Positions 49,361 to 59,052 of a stretch of 64,000 nucleotides of DNA are shown here, in pieces. Under the pieces are notes generated by a model. That model was not told where the DNA came from, searched no databases, and saw nothing but the letters and a program-made list of their open reading frames with translations. The translations under genes and the position numbers were made by a program. This DNA is from Xylogone sp. PMI_703 (Eukaryota; Ascomycota; Leotiomycetes). The stretch spans positions 806,001 through 870,000 of the forward strand of contig JAJTUQ010000003.1 of assembly GCA_021399445.1 (NCBI GenBank), read 5' to 3'. The first letter of the stretch is position 1; each line of letters begins with the position of its first letter.

Positions 49361-50765
49361 TGGGAGCATGGCGGTACCATTCGTATCTGAGCTACTGCGA
49401 AATAGGCTCCCTACCACTTTGACAAGGCAGGTTTCAACCATCAATACTTAGAAAACTAGCTGATTCATCATCTTCATATTATTCATGTGGCGACTGGAGT
49501 GCTTAATGTATCATTACGTCTTGTTGGCTTGATGCATTATAAAGTGGTCTCTTCTCCAGAAACGATGTACTACAGTACTTCTTACTGGGCCCGAACTAAA
49601 AGCACAATACTACAACAATGCCAATGCTGCAAACACACAAATATATTACGGCATCATACTGGCTGCATATTATCAAAGATTCAATGTCCACAGCAAAATG
49701 CTTGCGTCTTTAGCTTAAACTAGTGTTTAACTTGTTTTAGTATTATGCGCAAATAAATAAATAATTATCATAGAAGTATAAATTTGAAATAAAATGTGAA
49801 AACATTAATGTTTTGCTTCTTTCATGCCAAGATGAAACTAATACCCCCCTCAATATGTGCAAATATTACTCAACAACTCAGGTTCAACCCGAATTTGACT
49901 GAGTTGAGTCTAAATTGAGCTTGAGTTGAGTTAACAATTCAATTCGGTTCTGCTGTATAATTATTTCATAAAGTTAGCATAACTCGTGTATAGTTATGCT
50001 AGTGTGGAAATGCTATGTCATGGAATATAAGTGTAAGCTATTCCTAATATGGTAAAGGCTCTGGTCGTCAGCTAGAAGTGGCTGAGTGTGAGCTCGCAAA
50101 GTGGCTGAAAAGTGGCTAGTACAATAAACTCAGAGGTTTATTGGTTGATTCTGGCCAAGCGGAGACTAGACCTTAATAGGAGTAGCGTTGAGTTCAACTC
50201 AAGTTGACGGAGTCGAGTTAGAGCTACTCAAACTCAAGAGTTGTACACACTGCTCTTGCTATATGTTTTATTCATTAATGGATAAACTATATTTCAATAC
50301 AACGTCCTGGATGCGTACGAGACACCAGCTGCAGAGCTACAATTGTTGTGTCCTTAGTACTCCGTAATCTCGTAACGGTGGACTTCCAACCATTTCGGGC
50401 CAAGATCGCCCTCGCCCACATATGTTACGAGTCTTGGAATACGTCGTGGTGGGGAGCACAAGACTGAGCTACGAATGAGAAAAAATCTAGCCACCAGAGC
50501 CATCACGGGGTTGAAAGTGCTACCTGCCAACTTCTTGATCTGTGGTTGCTAGAGTGGGACCGCTTACCTATATTGATCTCTGTGATTTCGCCTCTGAGTC
50601 TCAGATGAAAGTCAGAAAGGGCACAATAATTTGGGGATTCTGAAACTTAGTGGACCTAATCTTCGATACTCCAGGCATATATATCGGTATTAGAGTGCAG
50701 AGTGCGAAGTGCACCGGCACTCATATACGCCCACTTCCGTACCGCTCAAGCACGACTGCACAACC
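49361..50765. other. Intergenic region with GAGTTGAGT-rich inverted segments
   Basis: A 1.4-kb gap between the flavoprotein and ankyrin genes, both plus. It contains the repeat-like segments described at 49870-50250. A frame at 49487-49723 has no ATG start and no family feature. No other gene was seen. Confidence 0.4.
49870..50250. repeat. Possible degenerate MITE-like element with GAGTTGAGT-rich ends
   Basis: The left end (about 49870-49945) holds several copies of TTGAG/GAGTTGAGT. The right end (about 50185-50250) holds the same words in both orientations, including TTGAGTT, one base, AACTCAA at about 50190. About 250 bp of unrelated sequence lies between. This resembles decayed terminal inverted repeats of a small non-autonomous transposon. 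The match between the ends is imperfect and I found no clear target-site duplication. Confidence 0.3.
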
Positions 50766-52886
50766 ATGGACAAGCTTTCGCAGGAGAGACTTGTCTATAT
50801 CGCACGTAGTCTCGATCTACAAAGTTTGCTCTCCTGGATATTAGTAGCGAAAAGATATCACGCCGCACTAAAAGATGAGTTCTACGTTAAAGCATTAGCC
50901 TTAGACCGAGAGGCAGGCTGGCCGTGTCATCTCCTTCGTGCGACGCTGCTGGGTCAGGCAACCAACTCCCTAAAAGCTCTGCTTCAAGACACAGATCTGG
51001 CAAAGATGAATAATGCAAATATTGACGTCCAAAATCTCTTCTCGAGAGATATCTATGAGCCTTCTAGCAGCTCCATGCTGTACCGCCCCGATTCTTCCAA
51101 CAAGTCAAAGGGGCCTCATCATACAACCCTATTACACATTGCTTGCAGGATGTGCAGTACAGATGTTGTCAAACTTATTCTTCAGAGAGGCGCGAATCCA
51201 TCCATTCTCGATACATTAGAATGGGCCCCGATACATCTTGCAGCTTGGTGCGGTAAACCCTCAATAATACCGCTTCTCCTGGATGCTGGTGCAGATGTTA
51301 ATATAAAGGGAGGACATGGTTGGAGGACGAGCAAGTTTGTTCTACACTATGATACGACTCCGTTTCTTGAAGCGGCTGCTCAAGGACACTTGTCTACCTT
51401 AGAACTGCTGCTGGAAGCCGGTGCTGACCCCAAAGCCAGGCTCAAGAGTGGATCTGATGCTCTTAACGTTGCAGCTATCGAAACCGAGGAACCTGCAGTC
51501 ATAGAACGACTGCTTCGAATAGGATGTTATGATAAAGAGTCTCTCACAAAATCACTGACCTGGGCTGCAAGGCATCAGAGCAGTCAAGCTGTAAGGATCC
51601 TTTTGGAAGCTGGAGGAGAACCACAAAATGCTTTATTAAAAGCTACTGAGAATAATCGGCTGGATAGCTTGACTTTGCTTCTTGACGCAGGGGCAGATCC
51701 ACGGCAATGCGAAAATATATTCGCAGTTGTGCGTAGTGCCGAAGCTGCACGGATCATCTTGACCAGATATCCTGGTATGTCTGCTTCTAGTCCTCTCGGT
51801 CGTACATCTGGAACTCAGTTAGAGAGTCTATATGAGCATGGAAAGATGGAGAACGCTGAAGAAGTCGAAGAAATAGCGTTATTACTGATTGAGGATGGTT
51901 GTCGCATCTGTGAACCGGACCCAGTTGATAAGCATCCTGACAATATCGCTACATACCGGAGCGTTCTTCAATATGCAGCTCTGTGGGGACATCCTAGAGT
52001 CGCTAAAGCTATTTTATCGAGAACAAGGTCGCTGGTAAATTGGAAACTTCAACAAGGCTTCACAGCTCTCCATTACGCCGCCTGTGGAGCATCCAAGAAT
52101 AAGCTTGCTTGCGTAAAGCTGCTGGTTGAACATGGTGCCGATATACACGCCGCAAGTGAAGATGGTCAAACCGTCTTTGGGTCCAACTTCAGCATGGTCA
52201 TGCATCCCCTAGGCACACCTCGTCCTGTCCGAGAAAATGCGGAAGTAGCGCGATATCTTATTAGTGTTGGTATTGATATCGAGGCGCCCTCTGATGGCAA
52301 TAAGCCTTTAATATGCGCTCTTATGACAGAAAATGACCCATCTGCAATTATTCTAATGGATGCCGGCGCAGATATTTACGTCCGATCCACAAGGTACCTA
52401 TCAACACTACACATTGCAGCCCAGAATGGGTGTCTAGAATCTCTAGATCGACTTCTCAAAGCAGATCACGTCGACCGTCTTCTTGAGCACCACTCTAAGG
52501 ATACGCTGTTACATCTCGCAGTTCAGCAAGCACTCATGAAGCACGATAGTATTCAAGGATACACATTAATGATGGCACACATTCTACTTGGCCACACAGA
52601 AGTCTCGGTCGAAGATGTAGCTGGCGACAAAGCTGCGGACCTCGAGCCACTTGCCCATACTGGCCGCATGGAAACAATACGGCGACTGTGTGGTAAAGGT
52701 ATCGTAGACCCTGGTGTGAGAAATAGTCATGGGTTTACTCCTGTGGACTTGGTTAGGGATAAATATAGTCGAGCGAGGAAGCCTGGGTTTGGTCAAGTAG
52801 GTAGTGATGGGTTGTCAACATTATTCGAGGAGGCCGACATGAAATGGCCAAGATTTCCCATGGTGACTGATGTGGCTACGGACTAA
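50766..52886 (+). CDS. F-box-like / ankyrin-repeat protein
   Basis: A single-exon 706-residue protein. The first 45 residues resemble an F-box (LSQERLVYIARSLDLQSLLS, then WILVAKRYHAALKDEF). At least ten ankyrin units follow, with typical words such as TTLLHIACRMCSTDVVKLIL, APIHLAAWCGKPSIIPLLLD, AAAQGHLSTLELLLEAGADP, TALHYAACGASKNKLACVKL and STLHIAAQNGCLESLDRLLK. It has no catalytic domain. F-box plus ankyrin proteins commonly act as substrate receptors of SCF ubiquitin ligases. The start was placed at the ATG at 50766, directly before the F-box. Such genes often occur at the edges of fungal clusters without a proven role. It is intact and lies 1.4 kb after the flavoprotein gene on the same strand. 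Confidence 0.88.
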   Translation: MDKLSQERLVYIARSLDLQSLLSWILVAKRYHAALKDEFYVKALALDREAGWPCHLLRATLLGQATNSLKALLQDTDLAKMNNANIDVQNLFSRDIYEPSSSSMLYRPDSSNKSKGPHHTTLLHIACRMCSTDVVKLILQRGANPSILDTLEWAPIHLAAWCGKPSIIPLLLDAGADVNIKGGHGWRTSKFVLHYDTTPFLEAAAQGHLSTLELLLEAGADPKARLKSGSDALNVAAIETEEPAVIERLLRIGCYDKESLTKSLTWAARHQSSQAVRILLEAGGEPQNALLKATENNRLDSLTLLLDAGADPRQCENIFAVVRSAEAARIILTRYPGMSASSPLGRTSGTQLESLYEHGKMENAEEVEEIALLLIEDGCRICEPDPVDKHPDNIATYRSVLQYAALWGHPRVAKAILSRTRSLVNWKLQQGFTALHYAACGASKNKLACVKLLVEHGADIHAASEDGQTVFGSNFSMVMHPLGTPRPVRENAEVARYLISVGIDIEAPSDGNKPLICALMTENDPSAIILMDAGADIYVRSTRYLSTLHIAAQNGCLESLDRLLKADHVDRLLEHHSKDTLLHLAVQQALMKHDSIQGYTLMMAHILLGHTEVSVEDVAGDKAADLEPLAHTGRMETIRRLCGKGIVDPGVRNSHGFTPVDLVRDKYSRARKPGFGQVGSDGLSTLFEEADMKWPRFPMVTDVATD

Positions 52887-54521
52887 AAGGTATGAATCAA
52901 ATGCAAATTACATTATCGATATCTGAACAGTTGGGATAGTACTATTGTCCCTCTGATGTTCGAAGACTTCATTATTCAATATCATAACCTAAGTGCATTG
53001 CATATATTCAACGCTTTATCTACGTACAAAATTCGATCTTGATCGGAGAAATATATTTTTTGACTGGAGCGTACCATGGCTGAAGATCGATAATCACCAT
53101 TTACCTATTTGTTATACTATATACTAGGAAGTAGTATTAATCATAACATATTATGAGGCGCTAAATTACGAGAAGATATCAATCTTTCAGCATGAAAGCA
53201 TACCAAGCACGTGTGATTTTATTACATGTTATTGGGATTATTGCAACACTAGTTATGCAGAATAGCAAAACAGAAGCTTACGTAGAATCATGAAGGACGG
53301 TAGGTTGTAAGTCACATGTTCTATTGTGTACATGGAGTTCTTTCAACCATCCATAGCGCTAAGTATTCCCGCCAATACCCCAAAAAAGTGAGCATATGCC
53401 ATAACGGGAGAGAGGTACGTAGGATAGGAGTGCCGGTTTTCTTGAAGGGAAATAGGGATACAAGGCTTGTGTTGGGACTCCGCAAGAGTGCATTGCTAAT
53501 ATACCCCCTGATACAAGAACCATGCCGTAGAATGCTTAGAACTTTACTGCCTCTCTAAAGGGGTGACTGGGGGTTGCTTGATTGAGAAGATCCATGTGCC
53601 ACTTTAGATGACGTTAAACTGTATAGGGTCAAAACATGAGGTTCTCGAAAACAACCTTATTGAGGAATGTATTTGATCATTTAAGCAAAGTCAGAAAGCT
53701 CGTGGCTTACTACCCAGCTCAGCCTAGTTCTAAATCAAGCGTCGTTCCGGCTTTCTTAAATTTCATTCCGACTCCAAGCTTTCAAAACCGCCGGAATAAC
53801 GTACGGCATCACCGCTGAGTCAGCGGCAAACGCGTAACTTGGTTATCTCACGCTAGCATGGTTTAAAGTCTTAAATTTTAACGTTAAGGTTTCCATGGTT
53901 ACCTTGATTCGCTGTGATGGTCTTAGTCCTTTCATCGAGGCAATCTTAATTTGGAAGGTAAAAGATTGTCGATGAACCTGGTGACCCATAAGCGTCTGTT
54001 GCCACTAGGAACGGAGTTTATTGAGCATCAGATCGGAATTATAGTCGCCAGAAAATTGCTATTTCCGATGGTCCGTAAACGTTGGCGACTCTTATCCAAA
54101 TTGTTAGGTAAGTAGAGAATCAACTGACAAGCCACGTTCAATGACAGATGAGAAATATGATCACTTACGAACTTGCACTATCTTCGCTTTTGGTGAGAGG
54201 TGGCTATCACAAGGACTCCTTTCTACTTGTCAAGCTAGCTAAGATTCACGGAGAAGACTTGAGCAATGAGGAGGCGAGCCATTTCAGGTATAATCCACAA
54301 TTTCAATTGTTATTGAAAAGATAGAAGTGTAGATGGTGATATATGCGATCGTACTTATGAAGGGGCTAGTTTATGATATGTAATTTGGAACCCTGGTTTA
54401 TTTGATAGTTTGTAATATATAGACGCGTACTTAGTAATTTGTTCCATGATATGATCTAATTCAATCATACCCTCTCCACCCTTTGCAATCAGTGTATATG
54501 ATTGTTCTATATAACCAACTT
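52887..54521. other. Intergenic region
   Basis: A 1.6-kb stretch between the ankyrin gene (plus) and the convergent Zn2Cys6 gene (minus). Apart from a weak two-exon reading frame (53972-54242) nothing conserved was seen. Confidence 0.4.
53972..54242 (+). CDS. Possible small two-exon gene of unknown function
   Basis: An ATG at 53972 opens a frame that can be spliced at a good donor (after 54107, GTAAGT) to an acceptor at 54147. This keeps the frame and gives 76 residues, with a basic stretch (MVRKRWRLLSKLLDEKYDHL) over the splice. The codon composition is protein-like, but there is no signal peptide, no membrane segment and no family I know. It may be a remnant of a larger gene or chance. Confidence 0.2.
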
Positions 54522-55921
54522 CTAAAAATTACTGTCATCTAGCTCTTGGTTAGAAGGGGTCTCTGTCATTCTTGTTTCTGTCATACTATCTGCAAAGAAA
54601 CTCCAGATGGTCATTCTTCGTAGGTCGTTGGAAGCCTTCCTTACATCGTTAGCTGCACCACTTAGTAATTTGAATGCTTTTGTTCCCCTCTTAATCTCTT
54701 TTTGTATTTGATCCAACAGCTGTTGCAGGTCCTTGAGATGCATGCTAATCGCAGTAAACATAAATTCAAGGTGGACAGCTGCGCCTTGAATCTGATATTT
54801 CCCAATGCATATCTCTCCAGTTAGCAAAAGAGGGCGCGGTCTGTCAACAGATGCCCCAGCTCGGGATTTCCGTCGATACGCGAGCAGTTGACGACATAAG
54901 CCTTGCGACATAATTACAAGTTGTTGAATAGTTGTAATGACTAACATCGAGTTCACAGCACAGACACAACAGAACTTGCAGGGCAAGACTTGCCTGCAAG
55001 TCCTAATTCCATCATGTAGGTAGAGGAGCCAGTCATCAAAGCCTTTGCTCTGGTCAATATCGCCGTCTGCGTCGCCGACACTGACCTTCTCTAGGGTATC
55101 GGCAAGGGATTGGATACAGTTGCAGGAGGAGGGCAAAGTGGTTGTAGGGCTATCGGTAGGTGATGCAGTCATGCTAGAGCCGTTTGAGACGTTGTCAATT
55201 GGATTCAATCTGGCCGTCTCTCCTGCCTGTGAAGCAGCATCTTGAAGCGTGGGTAATGACGAGACTAGCGGAATAGTATCTACTGTCCCGCCGAGATCTA
55301 GGCTTGGGCTCTGAGCTTCATTTGTATGGGTATGATTTTCCCAATCGCAGAGATAGTCGGCGAAAAGGGGCTCTAAGGGTGTGAAAGAGGTCCAGTAGCC
55401 GTCATTAGAATCCGTCGAGGTTAACGATTGGTTTATATCCGTGGACACATTAGATCCTATCGCAGTTCCGGGCGGGGAGTTGGCAACAACTCTTGTCTGC
55501 CGCCTCTTTGCAGATGGCATAGGGGAGAGTTCAGAATCCGGCGGTGACCGGGGGTGCTTTGAGCTCGAGGGATTCATAGACAAGGCAGATGACCGGTAGG
55601 TGCAAGTGGTTGACGTGGCTTGACATCGCTGGCAGCCATAAAGGTCACCCGTGCATTTCAGCTTTTCAAATTTCGATAGTTAGTCCTCGTTGGGTTTTTC
55701 TCTTGAACAACTGACCTACCTTACGGACTCGGCAGGAATCGCAGGCCTAGTAGAGTCTCATTTTAGAATGAAATTGGACTTTCGATACAAATTACGTGCT
55801 TGAAGCAAAGTTCACTCACGAGTACAGTGTAATTACGGGCATCTACGGTTTTGTTCTGCGACAGATCAATATATTCAGGATTGCTTCGTCCATCTTCGCT
55901 GCAACGAAAAGCACCAAACAT
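54522..55921 (-). CDS. Zn2Cys6 transcription factor, AflR-like
   Basis: Three exons (55921-55820, 55746-55720, 55661-54522) give 422 residues. The second exon is only 27 bp and encodes ACDSCRVRK, the first half of the zinc cluster. Exon 3 completes it with LKCTGDLYGCQRCQATSTTC. The Cys spacing (2, 6, 6, 2, 6) is that of the GAL4/AflR class. A Ser/Pro-rich linker with a basic SAKRRQTR motif follows. The C-terminal part, Cys-rich with a helical CRQLLAYRRKSR segment and IQGAAVHLEFMFTAISMHLK, resembles the AflR regulatory domain found in many cluster-specific activators. Lying between the polyketide cluster and the peptide-precursor locus, it could regulate either one or both. It is intact. Confidence 0.87.
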
Positions 55922-57290
55922 TTCTGGGATCGTAAAAAGCGATAATGCCAATAGGGACAACACGAGTCGCTCCAGTTGTTCCAGTTGAGGGAGTGGCTCC
56001 TACCCTTTCTTCCATTTTCTTTCAAGGCTTGCAAAGCTTCCAACAACCAACAAAACAACAACAAGGAGCAGGAGTTACTGGTTCATCAACCCTGGTACTC
56101 TATTGAGCACGTAAAGTGGTCACAATTACCAACAATCATTGCTGACCAGTAGTTGCGGGGAAAGCGGTCCACTTCCAACAGAACCAGAAAAGAACACAAC
56201 TGGCGAGCAAGGGTCGAGCCGGACCGACAGCAGGAGAGAGAGAAAATATGGACTGGGTTAGCTACCTCTTCTTCATTGAAGGATAGTACAGTAGCAAGAG
56301 TTGCCTGCGTACATAATTCCATTATGACTGGTTGAATATTTTGTCATCTCAGCGTCCCTTCTTCCTGTGGTCTAAACGTATCTTCTGAGCCTCGATAGAC
56401 GGAATAGGTTGAGTTAGAGGTCTGATAGGCTCAACAAAATAAGGCACTCCCACCCACCGAAGTGCCTAACTTGCCATTCTGGGAGCGCTGCTTCCTTGAC
56501 GGGCCTACAAAACAGGTAGCAGCCGAGAATGTGACCGCACCTTCCCTCCTGGGCTGCTTGCAGTACAACATTACCACTCTGTTGGAACTGCGTATGCAAT
56601 TAGATTGCGGCGTGAATGCTATAAGTGGGATATACCAACTATGCATACGTAGGAATGAGACGTGTGCTAATAGCTGCTAAACTCGTGTTACAGAGCCTCG
56701 GATACAGTTTGACTGAGGGGATTGAAAAATCATTACGAACTCGTACTTTAGATTATTTTACCCCGACATACAGAGAAACTGTCGAATCACCAATATTTAC
56801 CTAAGTTAAATTAATAGCCAGAATAACTATGAGACATTTTACTTTGTGAAATTTACCAAAAGAGCTTGAGAACTTCCCCGTCAAAGATCGGCACTTGTTC
56901 AATAATTGAATGCATATAAAATAGAGAGAAGTCCGACAAATAAACATCAGTTACAATATCGTTTTCAACGTCATTTACCAGTCAAACTATAATAGAGTGA
57001 AAATTTTGGCATATTTAGTATTCATCTATTCATTTCTACCTCAGATGCTAGTATAGAAAGATAGTTTCATTTATTCTATATCTATCCCGGGCAGATCATC
57101 TCAAACTCCCTCTATCGCCTCACTAAGAATTTTGTGCAAGTTCTATGCTCCGTACGATCTAGCATAGGTTACTAGCATTAGCTGGTTCTATTCTAATACA
57201 AGATCAGCCAAGAGATAGATTACTTCACCCCTCACAAACCATACCGTCGGGGGGTGTGCCCTGCTGAGCTGCCTTATCCGATATATCCTC
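55922..57290. other. Intergenic region
   Basis: Between the Zn2Cys6 gene start (minus) and the 3' end of the repeat precursor gene (minus). It holds the promoter of the regulator gene. No conserved reading frame was found. Confidence 0.4.
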
Positions 57291-57551
57291 TTATGCCTGT
57301 GGCGGAGGAACTCCGATGACAGAAATTCTGATCGAGCCATCATCGCGCTTCTGTGGTGGAGGTACACCCGTGACTGGAATCCTGATAGAGCCGTCATCAC
57401 GCTTTACCGGTGGAGGAACACCTGTTACTGGGATTCTAATTGCGCCGTCATCCGAAGAGCGAACAGCCACGGCCTTGGGCAATGGACTTGCAGTTGTAAA
57501 GACAGCAAGAGCAATTAGAATAGCGCCGTGGAAAGTAGCAGAGAGCTTCAT
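57291..57551 (-). CDS. Secreted Kex2-processed repeat precursor (RiPP-type, gigA/ustiloxin-precursor-like)
   Basis: A single-exon 86-residue protein. Residues 1-21 are a signal peptide (MKLSATFHGAILIALAVFTT). A short propeptide ends near Arg31. Then come three tandem units starting at residues 34, 52 and 70. The unit is DDGSIRIPVTGVPPPQKR; copy 1 has Ala for Ser and Val for Gln, and copy 3 has Ser for Pro and Ile for Thr and ends at the stop without KR. Lys-Arg at 50-51 and 68-69 are Kex2 sites, so 16-residue peptides would be released in the Golgi. This is the layout of precursors of ustiloxins, phomopsins and epichloecyclins. The core resembles, from memory, the epichloecyclin core. No aromatic residue or Cys is present. 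The UstYa-like gene opposite supports a modified-peptide role. Confidence 0.8.
   Translation of the reverse strand: MKLSATFHGAILIALAVFTTASPLPKAVAVRSSDDGAIRIPVTGVPPPVKRDDGSIRIPVTGVPPPQKRDDGSIRISVIGVPPPQA
57294..57452 (-). repeat. Three tandem 54-bp coding repeats (last one 51 bp)
   Basis: DNA-level repeat that encodes the three 18-residue peptide units of the precursor. The copies differ at few bases, indicating recent expansion or selection for near-identical core peptides. Confidence 0.85.
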
Positions 57552-58145
57552 GATTTATGATTTATATTACAGAGTGCTAAAATATATGAGTTTCTAGTAG
57601 AAGAGTAGCTGTGATGATGAATAATATGTAAGAAAGATGATGTGAAGATTGACATTATTAAAGTATGAAGCGATATATATATATATCAACCCATCTTACT
57701 CTGAGCTGTGTATCCTTTTTGGCGTAATTAGACACTCAGTAATTATGGACATGCATGTGTCCTAAAATGGAGTATGCAAGTGCACCAAGAAAGCAATGGT
57801 GGTCGTAACACAAGATAGCCTCGGAAGTTTCCTAATATGGGTATTATAAGGGATGTTGTCATCATCTCTCTTACTCGAACCTGGGAGATCATGGAAATTT
57901 GGTTACGACGTCTAAGATGAATAAGAGGAAAGGCCTGGCCGTATGAATTTAGCGAAGTGGGACTCTGTTGCGCTTTTCAAGTCGGATTCTCATTGACTTT
58001 CGGGATTACTTAATGTTAATGGTCCTGCAATAGCAGCATATCTTCCAGATAAGAAATTGTCACTTCTTTCAGCCTATTCTTCATTTATTGTCAACACTTT
58101 GACCTTATTCTTATTTACTAACGATCTGTGACCAATATCACCAAT
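57552..58145. promoter_or_regulatory. Divergent promoter between precursor and UstYa-like gene
   Basis: A 594-bp non-coding region between the precursor ATG (minus) and the UstYa-like ATG (plus). It must contain both promoters, so the two genes are probably co-expressed. An AT dinucleotide run lies at about 57673-57685. No specific factor site could be assigned. Confidence 0.55.
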
Positions 58146-58899
58146 ATGGACGCTGGGTATGAAAGGTAGTGTAATCATCTAAACATTCAGTGACAGAAGA
58201 CTGACAATCTCTTGTAGGGTCCCTAGAGGCAGTCTTGATGCTATGCTACTGACGACCAAAGAGCATCATGATGAAGAAAACTTGCTGCAAGGCAACGATG
58301 AACTGCAATATAAGGGCAGTCAAAACATGGCTACCAAAGGGATTGTCCAAATATTTAATCTCCATAACCTACGTCTACTTCGAAACATTGTCGTCGTTCT
58401 GCTCGCTCTTTGGGGGTTATTTAGCATTAATTACAGCATCTTCATCTCAGAACACCATGCCTCTCGGCCAAAACACTGTTACTGCGGCAATTCTACAACC
58501 GAGGCAATTTCCCTGGGCTGTAAATTTGATTCTTTAGCGGCTGCCTGGCTGCCTCCTTACTGCCGTGATGAGGATTTGACTGCTGAGTTCGAAAGATCAG
58601 GCCCGGGTTCTAACGGGGAGTGGACGTATTTCGCTGATGCATATCACAAAGTGCCCATGAGCATGGATCAAGTAGCAGCTCTAGCGGATAACCAGAGTGC
58701 GGAGGTTATGATGACGCGGGACTGGCACGTGTCGCACTGTCTTTTCTATTGGAAGAAATTGTATCGTCAACGTTTCAGGCAAGCAGACGGCGGAATCATA
58801 GAACCAAGTTTTGATACAGAAACACATATTAATCATTGTATGGGAGTTATCCTAGGGGATAGTTGGGGGACTAAGGCAAGGATAGCTCTGGATTCCTGA
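58146..58899 (+). CDS. UstYa-like (DUF3328) membrane protein
   Basis: Two exons (58146-58165 and 58218-58899) give 233 residues. A cytoplasmic N-terminus (YERVPRGSLDAML) is followed by one membrane segment (RNIVVVLLALWGLFSINYSI), then a lumenal domain with Cys-rich CRDEDLTAEF. Two HxxHC motifs, the hallmark of this family, are intact: HVSHC in RDWHVSHCLFYWKK and HINHC in DTETHINHCMGV. UstYa-type proteins act on ribosomal peptides in the secretory pathway, usually forming ring-closing oxidative links, probably copper-dependent. A tiny first exon of 20 bp is needed, but it gives a natural start typical of the family. The gene is divergent from the repeat precursor 0.6 kb away, the arrangement expected of a RiPP pair. 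Confidence 0.92.
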
Positions 58900-59052
58900 T
58901 TGGATTCTCACCGTTATCAACTGTAGAGGTCGACATGAGTAAGGCTTATAGACATCTTTAGAGTGTATATTTTCACACGAAAACACAGAAGAGTTAGCAG
59001 GCACTCTATGATGGATACTGACTGATTGCTTCTGCTTCGTACATGGAAAGAA

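Noticed and set aside
55922..57290. AflR-type palindromes (TCG, five bases, CGA) near the peptide locus
   Set aside because: A quick scan of the non-coding DNA from here to 58145 did not find a clear match, so no site is claimed.
57188..57400. Second frame over the repeat precursor
   Set aside because: It overlaps the precursor gene on the same strand in another frame and lacks a signal peptide or homology.
57673..57685. AT dinucleotide run as a functional element
   Set aside because: Short simple repeat, common in fungal intergenic DNA.
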